From Mycobacterium sp. D16Q14 (GTDB lineage Bacteria > Actinomycetota > Actinomycetes > Mycobacteriales > Mycobacteriaceae), in assembly GCA_002013415.1 (NCBI GenBank), contig MAEX01000020.1, positions 1 through 64,000 of the forward strand: a stretch of DNA of 64,000 nucleotides. Direction: 5' to 3'. Both the position numbers and the translations under genes were made by a program. The notes under the pieces are model-generated. The model was not told the DNA's origin and did no database searches. It saw nothing but the letters and a program-made list of their open reading frames with translations. Below are positions 44,007 through 52,771 of this stretch, piece by piece. Every line of letters starts with the position of its first letter. The stretch's first letter is position 1.

Positions 44007-44378
44007 CTAACCAGTCGTTAGCGCGAAGTAGGCCACGGATCCCGCCGCAAGCGCCAGGAACACGGCCGGAAACGCGACGTTGTGCAGCACGTTGCTGCGG
44101 ATGTGCGCGGCCACCGCGCCGATGAAGAACGCCACCAACCCCATTGCCGCGGCGAGGCCGATTGGACGCACCCCGGCAAGACCGATGATCAGACCGACCA
44201 CCCCAGCACCCTCGACGACCGCGAGATAGGGAATCCATCGCGGTGCCAATCCCACCTCCACGGAGTTCTGCACCACGAACTGTGCCTTGAGCGCCTTGGC
44301 CGCCACCTCGAATCCGTTGACGATGACGCACAGAACCGTCGTCACCAACAGTCCAACGTCAAGCATCTGTACGCTCAT
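44007..44378 (-). CDS. DoxX-like small membrane protein
   Basis: A 123-residue protein with four membrane segments (LDVGLLVTTVLCVIVNGF, YLAVVEGAGVVGLIIGLAG, GLAAAMGLVAFFIGAVAAH, FPAVFLALAAGSVAYFAL). This is the DoxX-like family. ATG 44378 has GGGAGG 6 bp upstream, so the longer frame to 44432 is rejected. It is divergent from an ECF sigma factor by about 60 bp. DoxX-type genes are common targets of such sigma factors. Confidence 0.8.
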   Translation of the reverse strand: MSVQMLDVGLLVTTVLCVIVNGFEVAAKALKAQFVVQNSVEVGLAPRWIPYLAVVEGAGVVGLIIGLAGVRPIGLAAAMGLVAFFIGAVAAHIRSNVLHNVAFPAVFLALAAGSVAYFALTTG

Positions 44379-44441
44379 ATGTGCCTCCCATCTAGTCGGT
44401 TTCGTTGACCTCACTCTCTTGACGACCGACATGACGGAAAG

Positions 44442-45329
44442 GTGACCTCTCTCGTGGATCTCATCGAAGAATTCGAGTCCGCGCGGCCCCGACTACTGTC
44501 CGTGGCCCACCGGATCCTGGGCTCACACCACGACGCAGAAGACGCGGTGCAAGCCGCCTGGATCCGGGCGCAGTCCGCCGACGTGAATCAGGTGGAAAAT
44601 CTCGACGGGTGGCTTACCACCGTCACCGCCCGGCTCTGCCTCGATCAGCTGAGAGCACGCGAACGCCGCGGCGAGATTTCACTGACTGCCGATCACATCC
44701 CTGGTACGAGCCTGGCCGCTGATGAGGACTTCCTACGGCGTGAGCAGGTTTCACGTGCGATGCTCGTGGTGCTCGGCGAATTGTCCCCCAAGCAGCGTGT
44801 GGCCTATGTCCTGCACGACCTGTTCGCCGTGCCGTTCGAGGACGTCGCCGAGGTACTCGATACGACCGTCGTCTCCGCGAAGAAGCTCGCCAGTAGGGCG
44901 CGATTGCGGCTCGACATCGCTGACCCCGCGAGTGCCAGCGATGTCGAGAACCAGCTGGAGATCGTCGACGCCTTCCTGTCGGCGGCCCGTGGTGGCGACA
45001 TCGAGCGCCTGATCACCTTGATGGCACCCGAGGTGGTCCGCAGCGTTGACCGCGCACTCATCCCCACTGGCGCAGCGACACTCGTGCGGGGCGCCCGAGC
45101 CGTCGCCGAGGAGACGCGCACGTTCATCGATCGCATCGCCGTGGCGGTGTCGCTTCTTATCGACGGGCAGCCGGGCGCGGTCATCGCACCGGGCGGCCAT
45201 CCCTTCGCGGTTGTCCGGATGGACACCCATAACGGACTGGTCACTCGGATAGACATCGCCCCGTACTCGAGCCGTGGCGCCGAACTGACCGCTGCCTACC
45301 AGAGGGCCAGCGGCTCGCGATCGAGCTAA
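44442..45329 (+). CDS. ECF sigma factor with C-terminal SnoaL domain (ECF41/SigJ type)
   Basis: A 295-residue ECF sigma factor. Region 2 is PRLLSVAHRILGSHHDAEDAVQAAWIR, region 4 is LGELSPKQRVAYVLHDLFAVPFEDVAEVL with a helix-turn-helix, and the last 120 residues form a SnoaL-like domain (IVDAFLSAARGGDIERLITLMAP). In ECF41/SigJ-type sigma factors this extra domain holds the activity in check, replacing a separate anti-sigma factor. The start is GTG 44442. The divergent DoxX-like gene is a plausible target. Confidence 0.9.
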   Translation: MTSLVDLIEEFESARPRLLSVAHRILGSHHDAEDAVQAAWIRAQSADVNQVENLDGWLTTVTARLCLDQLRARERRGEISLTADHIPGTSLAADEDFLRREQVSRAMLVVLGELSPKQRVAYVLHDLFAVPFEDVAEVLDTTVVSAKKLASRARLRLDIADPASASDVENQLEIVDAFLSAARGGDIERLITLMAPEVVRSVDRALIPTGAATLVRGARAVAEETRTFIDRIAVAVSLLIDGQPGAVIAPGGHPFAVVRMDTHNGLVTRIDIAPYSSRGAELTAAYQRASGSRSS

Positions 45330-45397
45330 TATCTGGCTGCCACATCACCAGCCACACCGGACGGCACGGTGGGCGAGGCAGAAACGAGAACCACACC

Positions 45398-47341
45398 GTG
45401 CAACACGACTCTGCGACCGCGTCACCACACAGCCCGGCCACTGCGTCGAGCACCGTGCGCCTTGCGGTCGTCGTCGGCGCGCTCGGAGTGGTGTTCGGCG
45501 ATATCGGGACGAGCCCGATCTACACCATTCAGACGGTCTTCAATCCGGCTGACCCGCACCCCGTGCCGGTAAGCACGGACAACGTGTACGGCATCGTGTC
45601 GTTGATCTTCTGGTCGGTAATGGCGATCGTGACGTTCACGTACGTCACGCTGGTGATGCGCGCCGACAATGAGGGCGAGGGCGGCATCATGGCGCTCATC
45701 ACGCTGCTGACGCGTTGGGGCGGTAAGCAAGGGCGTCGCGGAGCCCTGGCGCTGGCCGGCGGCGGACTCTTTGGCGCCGCGCTGTTTTTCGGAGACAGCA
45801 TGATCACCCCTGCTATCTCCGTGCTCTCGGCAATCGAGGGTGTGAAGGTCATTCAGCCGGATCTGGAGGCGTGGATCGTCCCCATCACCGCGGTGATCAT
45901 CGTCGCCTTGTTCGCCGTACAACGCCATGGCACCGCCCTCATCGGGCGGTTCTTCGGGCCGGTGATGATCCTATGGTTCCTGGCGATCGGCGCCTGCGGG
46001 ATCACCGGTATCGCCGCGCATCCGGAGATCCTCAGGGCGCTCTCACCCACCTACGCAATCGGTTTCATGGTCGGGCATTTTCACATCGCGTTCTTCGCAC
46101 TCGCGGCAGTGGTGCTCTCGGTGACGGGCGCCGAGGCGTTGTACGCCGATATGGGCCACTTCGGGCGCAAGGCCATCACCTATGGGTGGCTCGGTCTGGC
46201 GCTGCCCGCGCTGACGCTGAGCTACTTCGGTCAGGGTGCCCTGATCCTGGGCGATCAATCCGCCGTCAGCGCGCCGTTCTTCTTGTTGACGCCCGAATGG
46301 GCACGCTTGCCGATCGTGCTGCTCGCCACCGCCGCCACGGTGATCGCCTCACAGGCCGTGATCACCGGTGCGTATTCGGTGGCATCGCAAGCAGTTCAGC
46401 TCGGTTACCTGCCACGGTTGCGGATTGCCCACACTTCGGAATCAACGATCGGCCAGATCTACGTGCCGTGGATCAATTGGGTACTGATGGTCTCCGTGCT
46501 GACGCTGGTCTTCGCGTTCCAGACCTCGGCCGCGCTGGCCTACGCGTTCGGCATGGCGGTGACCGGCACCATCACGATCACCACCACGCTGTTCTTTTAT
46601 GTCGCCCGCATCCGCTGGAACACCCCGCTCTGGCTGCTGCTGCTCGGCGCGGGTGCACTGCTGACCATCGACGTGCTGTTCCTGGCGGCGAACATGACCA
46701 AGCTGGTTCATGGGGCGTGGCTGCCGCTGTTGATCGCACTGACGGCGTTCACGGTGATGACGACATGGGAGCGCGGCCGCACCATCGTGACGCCCGCCCG
46801 GGAACAGGCCGAAGGCCCACTGCGCGCGTTCGTCGACCAACTCAATGGGGACACCACGCATGTGGTGCGCGTGCCCGGAACCGCGGTGTTCCTCAACCGG
46901 AGCAAGGACACCACGCCGCTCGCGATGCGTGCCAACGTCGAACACAACCATGTGCTCCATGAGCACGTCGTCATCCTGTCGATCGAGACATCGCCGATTC
47001 CCCGCGTGGAAGACGCCGAGCGGACGACCATCGACAATCTCGGATACGCCGAAGACGGGATCATTCACGTCACGGCACGCTTCGGATACATGGAGACCCC
47101 GAACGTCCCCCACGCACTGGGACTACTCGACCCCGCGCAGACCGAGGGACAAGCCATCCCGATCGACGAGGCCACGTACTTCCTCTCGAAACTAGAACTT
47201 GGCAGGGGCACGGAGCCGACGATGGCTCGATGGCGCAAGCAGCTGTTCCTCGCCACATCGCATATCACCGCGGACGCCGCCGAGTACTTCGGACTGCCCA
47301 GAGACCGCACGGTCATCATGGGCTCGCGCATCGACGTATGA
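45398..47341 (+). CDS. kup: Kup potassium uptake transporter
   Basis: A 647-residue Kup/HAK transporter. The N-terminal GVVFGDIGTSPIYTIQT is the family signature, followed by about 12 membrane segments (FFGDSMITPAISVLSAIEG, YADMGHFGRKAI, GAYSVASQAVQLGYLPRL) and a C-terminal cytosolic domain of about 190 residues. It takes up K+ with protons. The start is GTG 45398. It ends just before a strong hairpin and dps. Confidence 0.95.
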   Translation: MQHDSATASPHSPATASSTVRLAVVVGALGVVFGDIGTSPIYTIQTVFNPADPHPVPVSTDNVYGIVSLIFWSVMAIVTFTYVTLVMRADNEGEGGIMALITLLTRWGGKQGRRGALALAGGGLFGAALFFGDSMITPAISVLSAIEGVKVIQPDLEAWIVPITAVIIVALFAVQRHGTALIGRFFGPVMILWFLAIGACGITGIAAHPEILRALSPTYAIGFMVGHFHIAFFALAAVVLSVTGAEALYADMGHFGRKAITYGWLGLALPALTLSYFGQGALILGDQSAVSAPFFLLTPEWARLPIVLLATAATVIASQAVITGAYSVASQAVQLGYLPRLRIAHTSESTIGQIYVPWINWVLMVSVLTLVFAFQTSAALAYAFGMAVTGTITITTTLFFYVARIRWNTPLWLLLLGAGALLTIDVLFLAANMTKLVHGAWLPLLIALTAFTVMTTWERGRTIVTPAREQAEGPLRAFVDQLNGDTTHVVRVPGTAVFLNRSKDTTPLAMRANVEHNHVLHEHVVILSIETSPIPRVEDAERTTIDNLGYAEDGIIHVTARFGYMETPNVPHALGLLDPAQTEGQAIPIDEATYFLSKLELGRGTEPTMARWRKQLFLATSHITADAAEYFGLPRDRTVIMGSRIDV

Positions 47342-47346
47342 CGTTT

Positions 47347-47381
47347 CCCACCTAATCTGGAATAGATCCAGATTAGGTGGG
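47347..47381. terminator. Perfect 15-bp inverted repeat between kup and dps
   Basis: Two 15-bp arms (CCCACCTAATCTGGA and its exact complement) are separated by 5 bp, starting 5 bp after the kup stop and ending 12 bp before the dps start. It could end the kup transcript, although no T-tract follows, or act as an operator for dps. The perfect symmetry and closeness to the dps start make an operator equally likely. Confidence 0.6.
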
Positions 47382-47393
47382 ATTGTATTAAGC

Positions 47394-47885
47394 ATGAGTA
47401 CTTCAGCCCGTACACCCGAATCCGATGTCACAAACTTCCAACCGTCTGCAGAACTGACCGGCCACTTGCAACAAGTCCTGGTTGACCTGATCGAGCTTCA
47501 CCTGCAGGGCAAGCAGGCGCACTGGAACGTCGTGGGAAGTAACTTCCGCGACCTGCACCTGCAGCTCGACGAGCTCGTCGACTTCGCCCGCGAGTCCAGC
47601 GACACCGTCGCCGAGCGGATGCGTGCACTCGACGCCTTGCCCGATGGCCGTTCGGACACGGTGGCGGCCAGCACGACGCTGCCGGAATTCCCGCCCTACG
47701 AACGCAGCACCGGCGATGTGGTCGACCTGATCACCACCCGCATCTACGCCACGGTGAAGACGCTGCGCGCAGTACACGATTCGGTGGACGACGAAGACCC
47801 GACCACCGCCGACATCCTGCATCAGCTGATCGCCGGTCTGGAAAAGCTGGCCTGGCTGATCAAGTCCGAGAATCGGAAGGTGTAG
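47394..47885 (+). CDS. dps: Dps-family DNA-binding ferritin-like protein
   Basis: A 163-residue Dps protein. The ferroxidase centre is formed between subunits by residues in HLQGKQAHWNVVG and RDLHLQLDELVDFA, the classical H-x..-D-x3-E pattern. It has a short N-terminal tail and a long four-helix bundle ending with WLIKSENRKV. Dps oxidises iron with hydrogen peroxide and shields DNA in stress. ATG 47394 is fixed by the family start; the palindrome directly upstream may regulate it. Confidence 0.93.
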   Translation: MSTSARTPESDVTNFQPSAELTGHLQQVLVDLIELHLQGKQAHWNVVGSNFRDLHLQLDELVDFARESSDTVAERMRALDALPDGRSDTVAASTTLPEFPPYERSTGDVVDLITTRIYATVKTLRAVHDSVDDEDPTTADILHQLIAGLEKLAWLIKSENRKV

Positions 47886-47907
47886 CTGCTTACGCGATGA
47901 TGGACCG

Positions 47908-48558
47908 ATGCATGCTGTGAAACGCTTCGCGACGATCATTGGTCTACTCAGCGCGGTGCTGCTCTGGGGCCCCAACCCCGGACTGGCTCGCGCGGCCGAT
48001 GCCTCACCCGCCGGAGATGTGCTCTCCCTCGGTGATCCGGCGGCTCCCGGGCAGATCGACCTGTACTTGGATCCGCTGTGCCCCTACAGCGGAAAGATGG
48101 TTCAAAGCCAGGGCGACGAGATCGGGCGGCGCATCGAATCGGGCAAGCTGCACATCAACCTCAGGTTCGTGGACTTCCTCGACAAGTACTCGGCCAGCGG
48201 CACTTACGACAGCCGCGCGATCTATGCGGCGTTCGTCGTGGCCGATCAGTCACGGTCGAGTGATACGACCTGGCGCTTCATCCAGCGGTTCTACGCGAAG
48301 GATCAGCAGCCCGAGGAAGAAGGGGACACGGACCTCAGTAATGACCAGCTGGCGGAGCTGGCGAACGGCGTCGGCGCTCCCCAGAGTGCGCAGGACCTCA
48401 TCCGGGTCGGCCTGCCGGTGCCCTTTGACCCGCGCGTCATCGCGGCGAACAACCTTCCGCTGCTGCGGGCCTTCCCCAAATCCGGTGTGCCTATGGTCGT
48501 GATCGACAACCAGCCCGTCGACGGCGAATCGGACTGGCTGAGCAGAACACCGCGGTAG
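47908..48558 (+). CDS. Secreted DsbA-like thioredoxin-fold protein with CxxS site
   Basis: A 216-residue protein with a signal peptide (about residues 1-30, cleaved near ARA-AD) and a DsbA-type fold. The redox site is DPLCPYSGKM near residue 58, with serine in place of the second cysteine, so it cannot form a standard disulfide on its own. The cis-proline loop is near the end (GVPMVVIDNQPV). It resembles secreted mycobacterial DsbA-like proteins. It may act as an isomerase or chaperone; the activity is unknown. ATG/GTG at 47908. Confidence 0.82.
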   Translation: MHAVKRFATIIGLLSAVLLWGPNPGLARAADASPAGDVLSLGDPAAPGQIDLYLDPLCPYSGKMVQSQGDEIGRRIESGKLHINLRFVDFLDKYSASGTYDSRAIYAAFVVADQSRSSDTTWRFIQRFYAKDQQPEEEGDTDLSNDQLAELANGVGAPQSAQDLIRVGLPVPFDPRVIAANNLPLLRAFPKSGVPMVVIDNQPVDGESDWLSRTPR

Positions 48559-48586
48559 CGGCGTAACTCTGCGAGATACTGGCACC

Positions 48587-49405
48587 GTGTCCGTGAACTC
48601 GAAGGTTTCGCGCTCGTGGCTTCTGGTGAGCCCTTCCCGCGAGCCTGACCTCAACGCCGCCGTCGCGTCCACCAATGCCGACGAGGTGATCCTGGACCTG
48701 GAAGACGCCGTCGCACCAAACGAGAAGGAACCGGCACGCGAACGCGTGATGGAATACCTCAACTCCGGCGGGCAGGCTTGGGTACGCGTCAACGACGCAT
48801 CAAGCGAGTTTTGGTCGGCCGACTGCCGGACTCTCGCCGACGCCCGCGGCCTGAAAGGCGTGGTACTCGCCAAGACCGAGGGTGGAAACCACATGTGGGA
48901 CACCGCAAACCGCCTCGGTGGCGAAGCTCCGGTGATCGCGCTGATCGAAACCGCGCGCGGTATGTCCCGCGTGCACGACATCGCGGCCGCTCGCCCCTGT
49001 TTTCGCATCGCCTTTGGCGTCAACGACTACACGCTCGATATCGGCGTCGAGCAAGACCCATTGGCCTTGGCGTACAGCCGCTCTCAGCTCGTAGTTGCTT
49101 CGCGTGCCGCACACATCCCAGGGCCGATCGACGGGCCGACTCGTGACCCGGACCAGTTGGCTGAGGGGGTCGCGCTGACTCGCCAGATGGGTATGACGGG
49201 AAAGCTGGCACTCCACTCGGCGGATGCCGACACCATCAACAAGGGGCTGAGCCCTTCCGATGAGGACGTGTCCTGGGCGCGAGACTTCGTCGAACAGTTC
49301 AATAGTCACGGCGGAAAGCCCAAGGACGGCAGCGATCTGCCTCGACTGAACCGCGCCCGAATCATCCTGGAGCGAGCACGGATGCTCGGCCTGATCACGT
49401 CCTAG
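48587..49405 (+). CDS. CitE-like HpcH/HpaI aldolase/citrate-lyase-beta family protein
   Basis: A 272-residue TIM-barrel protein. It shows EVILDLEDAVAPNEKEPARE, GWV/WVRVNDASSEFW, and VVLAKTEGGNHMWDT, with the metal-binding glutamate and aspartate of the CitE family. Stand-alone CitE-like proteins act on malyl- or citramalyl-CoA or related acids. The start is GTG 48587. Its end overlaps the convergent M20 gene by 11 bp. Confidence 0.86.
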   Translation: MSVNSKVSRSWLLVSPSREPDLNAAVASTNADEVILDLEDAVAPNEKEPARERVMEYLNSGGQAWVRVNDASSEFWSADCRTLADARGLKGVVLAKTEGGNHMWDTANRLGGEAPVIALIETARGMSRVHDIAAARPCFRIAFGVNDYTLDIGVEQDPLALAYSRSQLVVASRAAHIPGPIDGPTRDPDQLAEGVALTRQMGMTGKLALHSADADTINKGLSPSDEDVSWARDFVEQFNSHGGKPKDGSDLPRLNRARIILERARMLGLITS

Positions 49406-50645
49406 CGGTAAGCCGTGACAGCGCCGCCACGGTGAGCGCCTCGATCCCGGTGCTGAGCGTGGGTTCCAGGACCGGCGCGAACTCCGGGGAATGGTTGGAC
49501 GGGACCGGTTTTCCGGCCGCCGCGGCATCTTCAAAACGCTGCTGCGTGTACCCGCCCCAAAACCAGAATGCGGTGGGGACACCGGCGGCAGTCCCGAAGA
49601 ATCCGACATCCTCACTGCCTGCCAGCGGATTCGGAGACTCGATCACCCGGTCGGCACCGAAGTGCTCACGGAACACCGCGGCGATCGCCTGCATCGCAGC
49701 GGTGTCGACGACGGTGACCGGGAATGAGTGCATCGAGGTCACCGCCGGTTCCTTGTCGGCACCCGAGGCCGTCGACTCGGCCTGCGCGATCCGTGTGATG
49801 GAGGCCAACGTCTTTGTGCGGACGTCCTCGTTGAAGGTGCGGACGTTGATGCCGAGTTCGGCGTCGTCGGGGATGATGTTGTCCTTCGCCCCGGCGTGCA
49901 GGTATCCGACGGTGACCACCGCGGGCTCGAACGGAGACAGCTCGCGCGACACGATGGTCTGCAGCCGCTGCACCACATTCGAGGCCATCACCACCGGATC
50001 GATTGTCGATTCCGGTTGCGAGCCATGCCCGCCCCGGCCGAACAGCTGCATCTTGAGGGAATCCGAGGCCGCCAGCGCCGTGCCCGTCTTGTATGCGATC
50101 ATCCCCGCAGGCAGCGGGCCGACGTGCTGACCGAGAACGACCTCGGGCCTGGGGAACCGATCGAGGATGCCGTCGGCGATCATCGCCTTCGCGCCGCCGC
50201 CCACTTCTTCGGCGGGCTGAAAGACCGCGACCACCGTTCCCGACCATTGCTTCTTGAGCTCGTTGAGCAGCCGGAGGGCGCCCACCAGCGCCGTGACGTG
50301 CATATCGTGTCCACACGCATGCATGACAGGAACCTCCCTGCCATCAGGATTGGTGGCACGCTCGGTGCTGGCATAGGGGAGGCCGGTCTGCTCCTGTACC
50401 GGGAGCGCGTCGAAGTCGGCTCGCAGCCACACCACCGGGCCGGTTCCGTTGCGAAGTACCGCAACAACTCCGGTGCCACCGACACCCGCCGTCACCTCCA
50501 GCCCGAGCGGCGCGATGATCTCCTGGATCTTTCCCGCGGTGCGGTGTTCCTGGAACGACAATTCCGGATGCTGATGCAGGTCTCGGTAGAAGTCGGCCAA
50601 GTTCCCCAAGTTCTCAGCCCAGTTGTCGGGCAGCGTAATCGCCAT
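49395..50645 (-). CDS. M20-family amidohydrolase (hippurate hydrolase-like)
   Basis: A 416-residue metallopeptidase of the M20D group. The metal-binding residues are visible in MHACGHDMHVTAL, FQPAEEVGGGAKAMI and GSEDVGFF, and the dimerisation domain lies between. Members hydrolyse N-acyl amino acids or aminoacyl conjugates. ATG 50645 has GGGAGG 5 bp upstream, so the frame from 50657 is too long. It is divergent from a FAD oxidoreductase by 75 bp. Confidence 0.9.
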   Translation of the reverse strand: MAITLPDNWAENLGNLADFYRDLHQHPELSFQEHRTAGKIQEIIAPLGLEVTAGVGGTGVVAVLRNGTGPVVWLRADFDALPVQEQTGLPYASTERATNPDGREVPVMHACGHDMHVTALVGALRLLNELKKQWSGTVVAVFQPAEEVGGGAKAMIADGILDRFPRPEVVLGQHVGPLPAGMIAYKTGTALAASDSLKMQLFGRGGHGSQPESTIDPVVMASNVVQRLQTIVSRELSPFEPAVVTVGYLHAGAKDNIIPDDAELGINVRTFNEDVRTKTLASITRIAQAESTASGADKEPAVTSMHSFPVTVVDTAAMQAIAAVFREHFGADRVIESPNPLAGSEDVGFFGTAAGVPTAFWFWGGYTQQRFEDAAAAGKPVPSNHSPEFAPVLEPTLSTGIEALTVAALSRLTART

Positions 50646-50719
50646 GTGGCCTCCCACTCTGTGTGCTTCTGCGACTCAGTTCGACAATACGGCGATCGTC
50701 ACGACCTACCCTCGGATAC

Positions 50720-51880
50720 GTGAGCCAATCCATCGACACCGAACTCTCCGTCGACGCCATCGTCGTCGGAGGTGGGATGTCGGGCGCATCGATTGCCTAC
50801 GAACTGGCCGAGCACCGAACCGTCGCATTACTGGAACGCGAATCGACCCTCGCGTTCCACACGACCGGACGGTCCGCCGCGACCTTCATCGAGAACTACG
50901 GGAATCCCGTCATCCGAATGTTGACAGCGGCCAGCCGCGATTTCTTCACCGATCCCCGTGAGGGTTTCGAGGCTCCACTCGCAACCTCCTTGCCGCTGTT
51001 GATCATCGCCGATGAAGCGCACGCGGACACACTTCGGGAAGGGCATCGGGAAGCCTCCCGGCAGGGTTGTCACACGGAGCTGGTGGACGGCGCGGTCGCC
51101 GAGCAGATCAACCCCTACCTGCGCCCGGGGCACATCCGATTGGCGGCGGTCGACCGCACGCCGATGGAGCTCGACGTCCATGGGCTGCATCAGGGATATG
51201 TACGCGGATTCCGCCGGCGCGGCGGAATCATCGTCAAGTCGGCTCCCATCGTGAGCGGCAGCCGCCATCAGGGCAGGTGGGTCCTGCGGGATTCCTCCGG
51301 ACGGGCCTTTGAGGCGGCGACCGTCGTGAACGCCGCCGGGGCGTGGTGCGATGAACTCGCGCGCGCCATGGGCGCTCGTCCGGTGGGAATCCAGCCACTT
51401 CGACGCACCGCGTTCATGGTATCCGCATCGCAGGCGAATCCCACCGGCTCGCTTCCCATGACCCTGGATGTCTCCGAGAGTTTCTATTTCAAGCCCGATG
51501 GCACCCAATTCCTCTGTTCGCCCGCCGACGAGACGCTTCAGTCACCCGGAGACCCGCGCCCGGACGAACTCGAGATGGCCCGGGCGATCGGGATGATCAA
51601 TAAGGCGACCACTCTCGGCATTCGGAGTGTGAACTCGGCCTGGGCGGGACTGCGGTCCTTCACCTCCGACCGCACTCCCGTCGTGGGCGAAGACCCGGAT
51701 GTCGAGGGCTTCTTCTGGTACGCCGCCCAGGGCGGCTACGGCATCCAGATGGCCCCCGCCCTTGCTCGAGTGGGGGCCGCATTCGCCACCGGCAATCCCC
51801 TCCCCGAGGCGCTAGCCGTGCGGGGTCTGACCTCCGCGATGCTGAGACCTGATCGCGATTCACTGCGTGCCCGTCCCTAG
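50720..51880 (+). CDS. FAD-dependent oxidoreductase (DAO/glycine-oxidase family)
   Basis: A 386-residue flavoprotein. The FAD-binding motif is AIVVGGGMSGASIAYELAEH near residue 12, then LLERES and TTGRSAATFIENYG. The C-terminal WYAAQGGYGIQMAPALARVGA is the conserved end of the DAO group. It would oxidise an amine, likely an amino acid. The GTG at 50720 gives the correct N-terminus; the longer frame from 50663 adds a non-homologous lead. Confidence 0.87.
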   Translation: MSQSIDTELSVDAIVVGGGMSGASIAYELAEHRTVALLERESTLAFHTTGRSAATFIENYGNPVIRMLTAASRDFFTDPREGFEAPLATSLPLLIIADEAHADTLREGHREASRQGCHTELVDGAVAEQINPYLRPGHIRLAAVDRTPMELDVHGLHQGYVRGFRRRGGIIVKSAPIVSGSRHQGRWVLRDSSGRAFEAATVVNAAGAWCDELARAMGARPVGIQPLRRTAFMVSASQANPTGSLPMTLDVSESFYFKPDGTQFLCSPADETLQSPGDPRPDELEMARAIGMINKATTLGIRSVNSAWAGLRSFTSDRTPVVGEDPDVEGFFWYAAQGGYGIQMAPALARVGAAFATGNPLPEALAVRGLTSAMLRPDRDSLRARP

Positions 51881-51936
51881 CTGCCTCGCCCGCGCTCCCG
51901 GACCACTTCGGGTGAACCCTGTTATCGTCGGCCACG

Positions 51937-52770
51937 ATGGTGAACATGGATCGACGCCGCATGATGGCGTTCTCAGGGCTTGGCATGTTGGCAGCAGCGG
52001 TTTCCATGCCGGAAGCGTGGGCGGAACCGTCACCACAGAACCCACCCGGCCGCCCGCCCGCGGCCCCTCCGACCGGCAAGTATGTCTTCGTCGACGAGTT
52101 TGACGGACCAGCCGGGTCGGCGCCCGATAGATCCAAGTGGGCGATCTCAAAGGCTCGCGAGTCCATGAAGGACCCGACCTTTTGGGAGCTCCCCGAAAAT
52201 GTCGGCCAGTATCGAGACGATCGCAAGAACGTCTTTCTCGACGGCAACTCGAACCTGGTCATCAAGGCCGTAAAAGAAGGCAACACGTACTACGGCGGCA
52301 AGATCTACAGCACGACCGAACTCGGTGTCGGCTACACCTGGGAAGCCCGTATTAAGTTCAACTGCCTGACCCCGGGCGCGTGGCCCGCGTTCTGGCTCGG
52401 CAGTGACCAGGACGGTGAGATCGACATCGTCGAGTGGTACGGCAATGGCAGCTGGCCGGCCGCAACCACCGTGCACGCCAAGGCAAACGGCTCAGAATGG
52501 AAGACTCACAACCTGTCCCTCGACAACGCGTGGCACACCTGGCGCACCCAGTGGGACGACAAGGGCATTCGGTTCTGGAAGGACTACACGGACGGAGCGG
52601 CACCGTATTTCGAGGTCGCCGCGAACTCCCTCGCGGACTGGCCGTTCAACAATCCCGGACACAAGGCATTTCCCGTGCTGAACCTGGCCGTGGCCGGATC
52701 CGGTGGCGGCGATCCCCGCGGCGGCACCTACCCCGCTGAGATGCTCGTCGACTGGATACGCGTCTGGTAG
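51937..52770 (+). CDS. Secreted GH16 glycoside hydrolase (beta-glucanase-like)
   Basis: A 277-residue secreted enzyme. The N-terminus carries a Tat-like signal (DRRRMMAFSGLGMLAAAVSM, cleaved near AWA). The GH16 core has the catalytic E-x-D-x-x-E motif as GEIDIVEWYG near residue 160, and aromatic residues around it (TWEARIKF, WPAFWLG). GH16 enzymes cleave beta-1,3 or mixed-linked glucans. The true start may be ATG 51937 or the next ATG at 51946. No partner gene is near. Confidence 0.9.
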   Translation: MVNMDRRRMMAFSGLGMLAAAVSMPEAWAEPSPQNPPGRPPAAPPTGKYVFVDEFDGPAGSAPDRSKWAISKARESMKDPTFWELPENVGQYRDDRKNVFLDGNSNLVIKAVKEGNTYYGGKIYSTTELGVGYTWEARIKFNCLTPGAWPAFWLGSDQDGEIDIVEWYGNGSWPAATTVHAKANGSEWKTHNLSLDNAWHTWRTQWDDKGIRFWKDYTDGAAPYFEVAANSLADWPFNNPGHKAFPVLNLAVAGSGGGDPRGGTYPAEMLVDWIRVW

Positions 52771-52771
52771 C

